From NCBI GenBank assembly GCA_024278035.1, contig JAJRUA010000304.1, positions 1 through 29,576 on the forward strand: a stretch of DNA of 29,576 nucleotides, written 5' to 3'. The notes beneath the pieces are model-generated. The model did not search any database. It saw nothing but the letters and a program-made list of their open reading frames with translations, and had not been told where the DNA came from. Each line of letters starts with the position of its first letter. Position 1 is the first letter of the stretch. This DNA is from Planctomycetota bacterium (GTDB taxonomy: Bacteria > Planctomycetota > Planctomycetia > Pirellulales > Lacipirellulaceae). Position numbers and translations under genes: made by a program. Shown here piece by piece: positions 8,929-17,014 of the stretch.

Positions 8929-8950
8929 TAACCGGCCCGTCACGCGGTCC
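8929..8950. repeat. REP-like dispersed palindrome, copy 1
   Basis: The core GGCCCGTCACGCGGTCC forms an imperfect 7-bp stem around CAC. Related copies lie at 11561 and 28949 in intergenic DNA. This copy is between the AstE-type gene and the PLP enzyme gene. Confidence 0.6.
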
Positions 8951-8973
8951 GAAACTGCGTCAAGGAACCTTTC

Positions 8974-10041
8974 ATGAGCATCTGGCGATTCTCCGACCAA
9001 CTCCCTCCCATCCCCGAGCAATACCAAGTCACACTCGGCGAAGGTGAAACGCCCCTCGTCCGATCGACGCGACTCGGCCCCTCGCTTGGACTCAACAATC
9101 TCTACATCAAACTCGAATCGTCCAACCCGACCGGTTCCTACAAAGATCGCTACGCAGCTCGCGCGGTCTCGGTGCTGCTTGCCAACAACGCCCCCATCTG
9201 TCTGGGCACCTCGAGTGGAAACGCCGGAGCTGCTGTGGCTGCGTATTCTGCCAAGGCGGGCCTCCGCTGTGTGTTGGCGCTGGTCGAAGCGGCACCCAAG
9301 GGAAAGCTGCGTCAAATGGCTGCCTACGGTGCCGAGCTGGTGCCGATTCGAGGTTTTGGCACCGATCCCGAGACGACAGAACAAATCATGGCCGAACTCG
9401 AACAACTGGCCAGCGACCTCAACACCAAGGTGCAAATCAGCGCATTCAAATACTGCCCCGAAGGAATGTCAGGCGTCAGTACCATTAGTTTTGAACTCAG
9501 CGAACTATTGCCCGACGGAATCGACCACGTCTTCAGCCCCAGCTCGGGCGGAGGATTGACCTTAGCTGTGGCTCGCGGGTTCCACAACTCGTCGATCAAA
9601 CCGGCCATCCATTGTGTCCAACCCAGCGGCAACAACACCATCGCTGGCCCACTTCGCGAGGGCAAGCCGCAGGCACAGACTTGCCAATGCACGACTGCCG
9701 TTAGCGGGTTGCAGGTCGCCAACGTGATCGACGGCCACGAAACGCTGGCCGAATGTCGCGCCTCGGGCGGCAACGGCTACCTAGTCGACGACGAACAAAT
9801 CTATGCCATGCAACGACGCCTGGCCCGCGAAGAAGGAGTCTTTAGCGAACCCGCCGGCGCGGTCGCGCTTACCGGTGCCGCCGAAGCGGCACGCCTTGGC
9901 GAAATCGACCGCGACTCCAAAGTCGTTTGCCTAGTCACCGGAGCTGGCTTCAAAGATACTGCTGCGCTGGAACGTCTCGCAGCAGGCGGATTGCATCCGA
10001 TCGCAGATTCTGTTGATCAACTGGCTGAGCTGGTAAGATAA
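8974..10041 (+). CDS. Threonine-synthase-like PLP-dependent enzyme (fold type II)
   Basis: The 355-residue protein has the tryptophan-synthase-beta fold used for beta/gamma elimination and replacement. The PLP lysine is Lys57 in NPTGSYKDR. SSGNAG (80-85) binds the substrate carboxylate, and SSGGG (190-194) fits the cofactor phosphate loop. The C-terminal FSEPAGAVAL motif is typical of threonine synthase and threonine dehydratase. Overall it resembles class II threonine synthases, but GSYKDR replaces the usual GSFKDR and the length is that of the short form. No homoserine or threonine genes are nearby. It sits inside an aldolase/SDR/deacylase/sulfatase operon, so a catabolic elimination or deamination role is plausible. 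AAGGAA lies upstream of the ATG and supports the start. Confidence 0.87.
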   Translation: MSIWRFSDQLPPIPEQYQVTLGEGETPLVRSTRLGPSLGLNNLYIKLESSNPTGSYKDRYAARAVSVLLANNAPICLGTSSGNAGAAVAAYSAKAGLRCVLALVEAAPKGKLRQMAAYGAELVPIRGFGTDPETTEQIMAELEQLASDLNTKVQISAFKYCPEGMSGVSTISFELSELLPDGIDHVFSPSSGGGLTLAVARGFHNSSIKPAIHCVQPSGNNTIAGPLREGKPQAQTCQCTTAVSGLQVANVIDGHETLAECRASGGNGYLVDDEQIYAMQRRLAREEGVFSEPAGAVALTGAAEAARLGEIDRDSKVVCLVTGAGFKDTAALERLAAGGLHPIADSVDQLAELVR

Positions 10042-10082
10042 TTACATTTGAGGAAGCTGAACAGGTATACATGGAGTGAGCA

Positions 10083-11525
10083 ATGTCGATAAAAAACTTC
10101 ACATGGTTGATCTGTCTAGCAACTCTCCTCTGCTTATCTTCGCTAAGCCCTGCTCTCGCCAAGGGGCGTCCCAACTTCGTTTTCTTTCTCGTCGACGACC
10201 TCGGCTGGGCAGATATCGGCTGCTTTGGTAGCACCTTTTATGAGACCCCAAATATCGACGCCCTTTGTGCTTCGGGAATGAAATTCACCAATGGCTACGC
10301 TGCCTGCCCGGTCTGCTCGCCGACGCGAGCAAGCATCATGACGGGTCGACATCCGGTGCGTGTCGATATCACCGATTGGATTCCCGGAAAACGCGCCAAG
10401 CCAAACGACAAGCCGAAGTTCCAGCACATAGACGATCGAGATAATCTAGCGCTCTCAGAGGTCACGATCGCCGAAGTGCTTAAAAAGAATGGCTATAGCA
10501 CTTTTTTCGCCGGCAAGTGGCACCTCGGCGAAGAAGAGAGCCACTGGCCCAAAGCTCAAGGGTTTGATTTCAACATCGGCGGCAACTCGAAAGGCTCGCC
10601 ACCCGGCGGGTACTACGCTCCGTGGAAAAACCCGACACTAAAATCAAAACAGAAAGACGAGTATCTGACCGAACGACTCACCGCCGAGTCACTTGCCTAT
10701 TTGAACTCTCGCCAAATAGATGAGCCCTTTTTCCTCTACCTCTCGTACTACAACGTCCACACGCCGATCACGCCCTACCGCAAACGAGTCGAGCACTATC
10801 GTCGCAAGGCAGCAAAGCTTTTCACCGACGAAACGCGAACCACGACAGAACATCTCGTAGAATCGGCCACCCGTCAGGACGACCCAGCCTACGCTTCGAT
10901 GGTCACCGCCGTCGACGATAGCGTAGGCGCGATCCTTACTCGACTCGACGAGCTGAACTTGAGCGACAACACGGTCGTGATCTTCTTTTCCGACAATGGC
11001 GGCCTCTGTACCAACTACCGAACTCGCCCCACTAGCAATCTGCCGCTCCGCAGCGGCAAAGGTTGGCTCTACGAAGGAGGCGTGCGCGAGCCCACCATCA
11101 TTCGCGCCCCCGGCGTCACCAAACCTGGCAGCGAGACCGACACGCCGATCGTCAGCATGGATTTCTTCCCCACGATCCTACAGCTAGCTGGCCTCCCCCC
11201 GATGCCTAGTCTGCATGTCGATGGCATCAACCTGCTCCCGCTGCTAAACCAATCAGCCGACCTCGCCGAACGGGCCTTTTACTGGCATTACCCTCACTAT
11301 CATGGTTCCTCCTGGACCCCCGGCGCATCGATCCGAGACGGCGATTGGAAGCTAATCGAGTTCTACCACTTCGGCAACGTCGAACTCTACAACCTAAAAG
11401 ACGACCCCGGCGAACAACACGACCGCAGCAAGTCGGAACCAGAACAAACAAAGCTGCTGCTAGAAAAGCTACACACATGGCAAAAGAGCATGAACGCCAA
11501 GATGCCACAGCCGATTGAAAGCTGA
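10083..11525 (+). CDS. Exported sulfatase (canonical formylglycine motif)
   Basis: This is a type I sulfatase of the alkaline phosphatase fold that hydrolyses sulfate esters, probably from glycans, in the periplasm or outside. A signal peptide covers about residues 1-26 (hydrophobic core, ALA cleavage region). The calcium-binding Asp pair is at 38-39 (VDDLGW). The maturation motif [12 protein letters not shown] starts at Cys78, a perfect CxPxR site where cysteine becomes formylglycine. GKWHLG and SDNGG supply further active-site residues, and [16 protein letters not shown] contains the family lysine. At 480 residues it has normal length. GGAG lies upstream of the ATG. It is the last plus-strand gene of the catabolic run and could desulfate a substrate before import. 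The maturase is not in the window. Confidence 0.95.
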   Translation: MSIKNFTWLICLATLLCLSSLSPALAKGRPNFVFFLVDDLGWADIGCFGSTFYETPNIDALCASGMKFTNGYAACPVCSPTRASIMTGRHPVRVDITDWIPGKRAKPNDKPKFQHIDDRDNLALSEVTIAEVLKKNGYSTFFAGKWHLGEEESHWPKAQGFDFNIGGNSKGSPPGGYYAPWKNPTLKSKQKDEYLTERLTAESLAYLNSRQIDEPFFLYLSYYNVHTPITPYRKRVEHYRRKAAKLFTDETRTTTEHLVESATRQDDPAYASMVTAVDDSVGAILTRLDELNLSDNTVVIFFSDNGGLCTNYRTRPTSNLPLRSGKGWLYEGGVREPTIIRAPGVTKPGSETDTPIVSMDFFPTILQLAGLPPMPSLHVDGINLLPLLNQSADLAERAFYWHYPHYHGSSWTPGASIRDGDWKLIEFYHFGNVELYNLKDDPGEQHDRSKSEPEQTKLLLEKLHTWQKSMNAKMPQPIES

Positions 11526-11560
11526 ACATGGCAAAACGCGTCGCCAGCGAGCAAACCAAA

Positions 11561-11582
11561 TAGCCGGCCCGCCACGCGGTCC
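11561..11582. repeat. REP-like dispersed palindrome, copy 2
   Basis: The core GGCCCGCCACGCGGTCC is nearly identical to the copy at 8929 and related to the one at 28949. It lies in the gap between the convergent sulfatase gene and the small minus-strand gene. Confidence 0.62.
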
Positions 11583-11602
11583 TTGGCTTCAAAGATACCT
11601 TG

Positions 11603-11827
11603 TCAACTAGCTGGACGACCGTTGCTAACTTGTATTTCAGACATCAACAGCAAGTCCAATATGCTGTAGTTCTCATCCTCCTGAAACACGATGACCGTCC
11701 GACCAGTTTTTGACAGAGCAACAAAATCGCGGTGCGTAACCTCAAAAGCCCGTCCGTCCGCCATGCGAATCGTAAACGGACGAAAGGGACTCTGGTGCAA
11801 TGTGGCTCGAAATTGTTCAGTAGTCAT
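11603..11827 (-). CDS. Small conserved hypothetical protein, likely leaderless mRNA
   Basis: The 74-residue protein begins MTTEQFRATLHQSPFRPF and continues with ADGRAFEVTHRDFVAL and a C-terminal SILDLLLMSEIQV. I recognise this as a type of small hypothetical protein often seen in planctomycetes, but I know no function for it. The pattern suggests a compact beta-rich domain. An upstream extension to 11881 is possible, but it would translate through a TATAAT box. The ATG at 11827 sits exactly where a leaderless transcript would begin. No Shine-Dalgarno sequence is visible. Confidence 0.7.
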   Translation of the reverse strand: MTTEQFRATLHQSPFRPFTIRMADGRAFEVTHRDFVALSKTGRTVIVFQEDENYSILDLLLMSEIQVSNGRPAS

Positions 11828-11833
11828 GCCTGT

Positions 11834-11839
11834 ATTATA
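11834..11839 (-). promoter_or_regulatory. Consensus -10 box for the leaderless small gene
   Basis: On the minus strand the sequence reads GGGTATAATACAGGCATG. TATAAT ends 6 nt before the A of ATG, so transcription would start at or next to the start codon. The -35 position (TAGAAG at 17-nt spacing) is a poor match. Confidence 0.55.
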
Positions 11840-11917
11840 CCCGCTGCAGCCTCTCGCTTCTATACTCATCGTAAAAACCAATTTTTGAAGTCAACGAGGG
11901 AATATGACTCCTAGGCA

Positions 11918-12766
11918 TTACGGAATGTTCGGGGCTAATAACTTCTCTACTCGTTTTTCAACATCAATGGCATGGGAAGCACCCATGACCGCGATTGTGC
12001 CGTCCTGCAAGACGATGAGTAATACAGGTAGAGCCTGTACACCAATCGATTTCAAAGTTTCATAGTCTGTCGAAAGGTTGATGGTTTGATTCCATCCTCT
12101 TTTCAAGATTATTTTGGCCGCTTTATCACTTTCTATGTCGACTGACACCGAAATCAAGACCACTCGGTCTTTCCACTCAGGATGAGAGCGAGCAACTTTT
12201 TGCAATTCGTCAATTGGTGGATAGCACGAACCGCACCAACTCGCCCAAAAGTCTAGGACCACAATTTTCCCGCGAAAATTTGAAAGCTTCAAAACCTTCG
12301 AATCCTCGTGTGATGAGAAACTCAAGTTAGGTGCTTTTTTGCCGATGAATTCTTGATAATTCGTGGCACCTGCGATCCGTATAGGCTTTCTTGTGAGAGT
12401 TATTTTTACACTGGACTTCTGCTCTTTGGGCTGAACTTCGAGCGTTACCTTGGTGCCAACGGGACCGCGAATCATACTTACGACATCTCCAAACGGCTTT
12501 CCCTGGACGCTGACGCACTTATCGTCGTTCTGCACGGATAGAAGTTGATCGCCTTCATGAATGGATTTAGACTTTTCGGCGACTGAGTCGGGTAAGATTT
12601 TGCTGATGTAGATAGAACCATCTGAGACCCTTAATGTCATGCCAACGCCTGACAAGATTGGATAACTTAATTGGACTGACTCTTCTGCCCAAGTCGGCTG
12701 CAAGTGAGTTGCGGTGACCAGGGACGCCAGAAGAAAAGAGGTTAGAATTAAACTTGCGGTTTTCAT
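11918..12766 (-). CDS. Exported PDZ-thioredoxin (TlpA-like) fusion protein
   Basis: The 282-residue protein has a signal peptide (about 1-28, ending near TWAEE) and a PDZ domain (about 38-112, with EGDQLLSVQ and a GPVGTKVTLEV end). A thioredoxin-like domain of the AhpC/TSA-TlpA type follows from about 138 to the end. The active site is WASWCGSCYPP with Cys178 and Cys181, and the cis-proline region is ALPVL. TlpA-type domains reduce disulfides on exported proteins. The PDZ domain may dock it to a partner or substrate tail. I chose the ATG at 12766 because AAAGGA lies 6 nt upstream and MKTASLILTSFLL is a good signal peptide. The TTG at 12772 is the alternative. It lies between convergent or unrelated genes with no obvious operon partner. 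Confidence 0.9.
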   Translation of the reverse strand: MKTASLILTSFLLASLVTATHLQPTWAEESVQLSYPILSGVGMTLRVSDGSIYISKILPDSVAEKSKSIHEGDQLLSVQNDDKCVSVQGKPFGDVVSMIRGPVGTKVTLEVQPKEQKSSVKITLTRKPIRIAGATNYQEFIGKKAPNLSFSSHEDSKVLKLSNFRGKIVVLDFWASWCGSCYPPIDELQKVARSHPEWKDRVVLISVSVDIESDKAAKIILKRGWNQTINLSTDYETLKSIGVQALPVLLIVLQDGTIAVMGASHAIDVEKRVEKLLAPNIP

Positions 12767-12849
12767 TTGCAATCCTTTACTAGGACAGAGTTAGTTTGTG
12801 ACCTTCTAACTCAAATAATTATTATCCAACTCTTACATGCCACCTCGTT

Positions 12850-14220
12850 CTAAAACGTCCGCCCAATCTCATCCCAACGATACCCCAGCCCCGTCCCGGA
12901 AATCGTACTCGTATTGATCTTCCCCTTCGTGAGCCGATAGACCCCCGGATGGATTTTCGCTTCCAGCACACTCGTGCCAGGCAAAAACTGGCGGCTGTTC
13001 GACTCGACACCGCGTATCGTTTTCAGCCGACCCGCCAGTCCGACCGAGTGAATTAACGCAATGCCCGGGTTGGTCAGATCCTGCACCGCCAGCGGCAAAC
13101 CCTTTTCGGTCAACTTGGCCGCAATCACCAGCTCTTCCGATTGGCACTTACAAGATTTTAATGCTGCACCGGTGTATCCCAATTCCAAAGCCAAATCGAG
13201 ATCCTCTAGCGAAGCCAACGCCTCATCGACAATCACCGGCTTAATCGCCGCCAGCTCACGCACATCAAGCATCCGTCGTCGCAAGTCACGTTCGCACGGC
13301 TGTTCGCAGTACAACAGCGAATCGAATGTTTGCAGGTCACGTTCGCGAAGCTTGTTCAATAGCTCGACCATGTACTCGGGCGAATCGCACATCTCATTGG
13401 TGTCCGCTGTATACCAAATCTCGTCTGTGCCAAGCTTGGCATGTTCTTGCGTCGCCACCTTGGCGACCGAAATCATCCGGTCCAAATCCCAATTAAGATC
13501 GTTGCCACGCAATTTAATTTTTAAACAATGTACACCTTCGAAGGCGATCCACTGGTCGAGCGAGACAGGCAGCCCATCCTGCGGATCCTCATCAGTAATT
13601 TCAGACTCGGTCAATTTATCGAGCCCACCCACCAAATGAAACGCGTCGACCCACTCGGGCATCGGATTGAGATAGTCCGAAATGTACTTTCCCTTGAAGT
13701 CGTCTCCCAGCAAGCCAGACAGATCGTGCTGCATATGGTCCGGCCCATAACCCTGATAGACATCGATGCCTGCTGCATTGCCAAAAGCATCGTGCAGCGC
13801 CGCATCGACCGTTGAGGCACAGACAAGCGTCGCCATGCGAGGCATTTCGCCCTCGATCTTGGCATCGCGGCAAACTTGCTTCGCGACATTCATCATCTCC
13901 GCTTCAAGTTGCCAAAAAATATCAATCGGATGAGCAAACTCGTTGTACTCGGCCACCCGATGGCACCACCTTACGACGTAGTCCATCATCGCTTGCTCAG
14001 CCGCCACATGCCCAGCCGGACACGTGGGCCACGACCAATTGTCAGCCATCGGAATCGCACCCCAACCTTGGGCTCGCTGGCCCGCACGATTTTCGACCGT
14101 CGCGCGGACATGGCAAAACTGGATCGCTTCCATCACCACCCCCCCAAACTTCAGCGGCACACGAGCCTTTTCAGGAGTAAAGTAAGGTTGCAGTTCCAGG
14201 ATGCGAATGTCTGTTTGCAT
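12850..14220 (-). CDS. Enolase-superfamily enzyme (muconate-lactonizing/mandelate-racemase-like)
   Basis: Enolase-superfamily proteins abstract a proton alpha to a carboxylate using a (beta/alpha)7-beta barrel. The residues are visible in order: the Lys-x-Lys pair (234 and 236 in LKIKLRG), metal ligands Asp273 (TADTNEM), Glu306 (YCEQP) and Asp332-Glu333 (VDEAL), and a lysine at 355 (ALKSCK) on the sixth strand. The Lys-x-Lys with a sixth-strand lysine fits the muconate-lactonizing/dipeptide-epimerase subgroup better than the His-Asp sugar-acid dehydratases. At 456 residues it is longer than the usual 350-400, with a long N-terminal capping domain. It is followed by the amidohydrolase gene upstream on the same strand with a 96-nt gap. 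A role as racemase, cycloisomerase or dehydratase for the imported acid is inferred. Confidence 0.88.
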   Translation of the reverse strand: MQTDIRILELQPYFTPEKARVPLKFGGVVMEAIQFCHVRATVENRAGQRAQGWGAIPMADNWSWPTCPAGHVAAEQAMMDYVVRWCHRVAEYNEFAHPIDIFWQLEAEMMNVAKQVCRDAKIEGEMPRMATLVCASTVDAALHDAFGNAAGIDVYQGYGPDHMQHDLSGLLGDDFKGKYISDYLNPMPEWVDAFHLVGGLDKLTESEITDEDPQDGLPVSLDQWIAFEGVHCLKIKLRGNDLNWDLDRMISVAKVATQEHAKLGTDEIWYTADTNEMCDSPEYMVELLNKLRERDLQTFDSLLYCEQPCERDLRRRMLDVRELAAIKPVIVDEALASLEDLDLALELGYTGAALKSCKCQSEELVIAAKLTEKGLPLAVQDLTNPGIALIHSVGLAGRLKTIRGVESNSRQFLPGTSVLEAKIHPGVYRLTKGKINTSTISGTGLGYRWDEIGRTF

Positions 14221-14250
14221 AATACGGATAGGTGTTGAAGAAAATGGATG

Positions 14251-14290
14251 GGCGGTCGTCTTTGTGCCGCTTAGTGTTCTTGGCGGTTAA
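14251..14290 (-). repeat. Degenerate dispersed repeat of the CCAAGAACAC type
   Basis: Read on the minus strand it is TTAACCGCCAAGAACACTAA followed by GCGGCACAAAGACGACC. This quasi-periodic, purine-rich pattern resembles a class of short dispersed intergenic repeats seen in many bacterial genomes. Related quasi-tandem sequences occur at 28924 and 29105. It occupies the gap between the enolase-type and amidohydrolase genes. Confidence 0.45.
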
Positions 14291-14316
14291 AGTTGCTAAG
14301 AAATATGGGTTTGTCG

Positions 14317-15309
14317 TCAAAGCTTCCAAAGCTCAGCAGCATTGCCGCCAAGAATTTTCTTACGGTCGTCAGCAGAGAAGAATGGTATTTCTTCTCGAAT
14401 CAATGTCAACTCATCCGCCAAGGTGGGTCGCTGATAATCGGTCCGAGCTTGTCTCGAATATCCGGTGCCCCACAAAAGTCGATCCGCGCCAAACGCTTCC
14501 TCCAGCCGCTCGAGCCAAGGCCAAGCGTCGGGGAACGGATACTTGCCCGACTCCGAGACCGAGGTCAATTCAGAAACCTTGACCCAGACATTAGGAAAAC
14601 GTGCCATGGCCAGCAGTTTGCGAAAATCAGCTTCTGCTTCTTCAGCGCCCAAGTCCACCTGACTCATGTGATCGATAATAATCGGCACTCCGGGAAATCG
14701 CTCGACCATCTTGGCAAGCTTGGAGAGTTGCCCGGTCGCGATGAAAAAATTGAAAACCGCGCCGAGCTTTTCTGCTTGCTGCCAAAGTTTTTGGTGCGAC
14801 TCGCTAGTGATCCAATCGTCGCCGCCCTGCTTTCCATCGCGATAGTAGATTGGACTAAATCTCATGCCGGCCAGCGGATGCTCAGTCATCCAATAGGTCA
14901 GCTTGTCGGCTACTTTTGGGTCGGTAGGGTCGATTAGCCCATGCGCCCTAAAACGGTCTGGCGCTTGTCGCACACAATCGGCGACGTACTGATTGTCCCA
15001 ACCGTGAAAGATTACCTGCACCAAAATGCTATGTGTCACATCATTGGCATCCATGTCCTCCAGCAACATTTCCACTGTGCCCTCGTGTGCTGGCTCCTTG
15101 AAATCGGGAGAGTATGGGTGAACGAAGGGATACTTACTCGCATCGTTCGCCCAGACATGCATATGCGTATCAACGACCGCAGTCGTCTTCGACTTGCCCT
15201 CGTTCTCGTTCGAGCGGGCCAACTCGTTAGGCATCAATACACAGGCACCAGCAGCCGAGGTGATTCTGCAAAATCTACGGCGGCTCACATGAGAGATTCG
15301 CTCTGACAT
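14317..15309 (-). CDS. Tat-exported amidohydrolase family 2 protein (lactonase-like)
   Basis: This is a TIM-barrel metal-dependent hydrolase of the PF04909 type, related to fuconolactonase- and decarboxylase-like enzymes. The N-terminus carries a twin-arginine motif, SRRRFCRITSAAGA, so the enzyme is probably exported folded. Metal ligands DTHMHVW (His49, His51) are present, as is IIIDHMSQ. The C-terminal motif that usually reads WGTD or WGSD reads WGTGYSRQ here, so the expected aspartate is a glycine. I prefer the ATG at 15309, which places the Tat motif at the N-terminus. The ATG at 15348 would add 13 residues that include basic codons and lacks a ribosome binding site. With the enolase-type gene it forms a two-gene minus-strand unit that may hydrolyse a lactone. 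Confidence 0.87.
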   Translation of the reverse strand: MSERISHVSRRRFCRITSAAGACVLMPNELARSNENEGKSKTTAVVDTHMHVWANDASKYPFVHPYSPDFKEPAHEGTVEMLLEDMDANDVTHSILVQVIFHGWDNQYVADCVRQAPDRFRAHGLIDPTDPKVADKLTYWMTEHPLAGMRFSPIYYRDGKQGGDDWITSESHQKLWQQAEKLGAVFNFFIATGQLSKLAKMVERFPGVPIIIDHMSQVDLGAEEAEADFRKLLAMARFPNVWVKVSELTSVSESGKYPFPDAWPWLERLEEAFGADRLLWGTGYSRQARTDYQRPTLADELTLIREEIPFFSADDRKKILGGNAAELWKL

Positions 15310-15355
15310 TCGCTTGGTTCTCTTTTGGTAACGATCATTGGTAAGCATTCAACAG

Positions 15356-15471
15356 GTCATCCCGAAGGAGCCTAGGCGACTGAGGGATCTATGTAGAATC
15401 GTCAATTGCATCGGCGTCACGAATTCGAGTGGAAACTTGATTCCTCAGTCGCATGGCTCCCTCGGAATGAC
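15356..15471. repeat. 116-bp MITE-like palindromic element
   Basis: The left arm GTCATCCCGAAGGAGCC is followed by GACTGAGGGA. The right arm is TCCTCAGTC followed by GGCTCCCTCGGAATGAC. The arms pair over about 30 bp with few mismatches around a non-coding core. The outer GTCATTCCGAGGGAGC-type arm is a common dispersed-repeat end in bacteria. It lies just upstream of the amidohydrolase gene and might affect its promoter. Confidence 0.72.
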
Positions 15472-15603
15472 ATCTTTGCCGCTTTTTGATTCCTGTTGCT
15501 TCCATACCCTAACGGTTACGATCAATTCATGGCTGAGCAAACTCTCTACGTGGGAATCATCCCTAGGATTCTATCATCTTTGTAGACAGAGATTCTATCT
15601 GGT

Positions 15604-16933
15604 ATCAGTACGTGTCCCAACGTTAGTCGAATAGTAGCAACTGGTTAGGGCAAGGGGGTTGTGGGTTTTTGTAATCGGACTGAGCAAATAGCTCTATCAG
15701 TGGTGTTTTCTCGAAAATCGAGACACTCAGAATCTGTAGAATTGTGTAGAGCGACAGATTGAGCCCGAGTCGCTTTTTATAATGGCCACGAGCAGATAGA
15801 CGGAGACCGCAATCCAGATTTGTGCTTTCACGGCGTTCTGGCTGGTGCTGTAGAACGTCTTGATGCGGAGGTGCTGCTTGATCCACTTGAAGAATAATTC
15901 GATTTGCCAACGAGACTTGTACAACGCTGCGATGGAGGTGGCGGGCAAGTCGAAATCGTTGGTGAGAAATACCAAGTGTTTGCCGAGAGACTCGTCGTAG
16001 TAGCGAATTCGACGCAAAGGCTCTGGATATCGCTGAAAGAAAAGGGCTGTTTCCAAGACCACCGTTTGATCGCACTGCACGCCAGTCGCCTTGTCGACTT
16101 CGTGAGAATAACGACGCTTGAAAGCAAAGTTTTTCTTGGCTCGGGTAACGAAGTACGCCTTGGCTTGGTGAAGTCGATAGAGTCGTTCGAAGTCAAGGTA
16201 ACCACGGTCCATCACGTAGTAAGCACCTGGCATCGGGATCAAAAAGTCCAAAGCATTCACATCGTGCAATTTCCCGTCTGAAATCAGGATAAATTCGAGA
16301 ATCGAGCCTTGAAGATTGAGCCGTGTATGGATTTTGACAGCCCCTTTGGCCTTGCGAAACTTGGCCCAAGGAAACATCGACAGGCTCCAGATCGATCGTG
16401 GAGGCATCGAGTGCATAAACAGTTGCTTGTAGATCGATTCCCAGTTCTTCCTTGGCGTAAAGGATGCGTGCTTGACCGATCAAGACCTGGGCGAAGTCGG
16501 CGTAGATTCGCCAATCGCGTGTCTGGTTGGCGTTGGAAAGGTTGTTGCGCGAGATGCCGCTGCGAATTCCCATGTGATACCGCTTGGTTTTTACGGCACG
16601 TAAACAGGTTTCGATATCGCGAAGGCTCTCCCGATAGGTTAGTTGAGCAAAAGCCATGACTCGCAATTGCTCGCTGCAAGGAAACGTTTTTATTTTGCAA
16701 TCGCCACGGTACCGGCGGACGCACGTATCGAATCGACGCCACGGAAAAAACTCCATCACTTGCGAGAACACCAATTTGCCTGTGTGCATAGACCAATACC
16801 CCTCCGAATTCTCGGAAATCGGATATTATCGGCCAAGGCAATTTCAAATCGAAGCAGGTCATAAATTTTCGTAAGATGATAGAATGTAACAGCTTAAACT
16901 CAATCAACGTGAAAACGTTGGGACACTACTGAT
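15604..16933. mobile_element. IS4-family insertion sequence (decayed)
   Basis: The terminal inverted repeats are GTGTCCCAACGTT at 15612-15624 and its complement at 16914-16926, giving a 1315-bp element. A further ATCAGTA match flanks both ends outside a one-base offset. Either the inverted repeats extend to 15604 and 16933, or the element entered a palindromic target (ATCAGTACTGAT) with a TAC duplication. The single transposase gene fills most of it on the minus strand and is frameshifted, so the copy is probably inactive. Confidence 0.8.
15727..16789 (-). pseudogene. IS4-family transposase, frameshifted
   Basis: The N-terminal part (from the ATG at 16789) starts MHTGKLVFSQVMEFFPW and contains AFAQLTYRESLRDIETC, typical of the DUF4372-type IS4 transposases. 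It runs to the first catalytic Asp in ALDASTIDL. The frame then changes near 16380 and continues as LSMFPWAKFRKAKGAVK in the other frame to the stop at 15727. That part carries the second Asp (YVMDRGYLD) and the YKSRWQIELFFKWIK signature with the catalytic Glu, which matches the Y-x2-R-x3-E-x6-K motif of the family. The DNA reads CTG-GAGC-CTG where CTG-TGC-CTG is expected, so one inserted base explains the break. All catalytic residues survive apart from the frameshift. Confidence 0.85.
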
Positions 16934-17014
16934 CCTGCCCTTTACCTGCCTTCTTGAAAACGAGCATGGCATCACGGTTTAAAAAAGTAAGGCAGAGCTA
17001 TTCACGGGGCCTGA

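Noticed and set aside
11583..11602. TGGCTTCAAAGATAC shared with the 3' end of the PLP enzyme gene (about 9945-9959)
   Set aside because: A 15-nt match is near chance for a window of this size and the flanks do not align, so it is not called a duplication.
15567..15599. GATTCTATC direct repeat, 24 nt apart
   Set aside because: Only two 9-nt copies without further structure; not enough for a CRISPR or iteron call.
16193..16416. Programmed frameshift in the IS4 transposase
   Set aside because: The overlap lies inside the catalytic domain at the first Asp motif and no slippery sequence is evident. A one-base insertion is simpler, and I know of no such control in this IS group.
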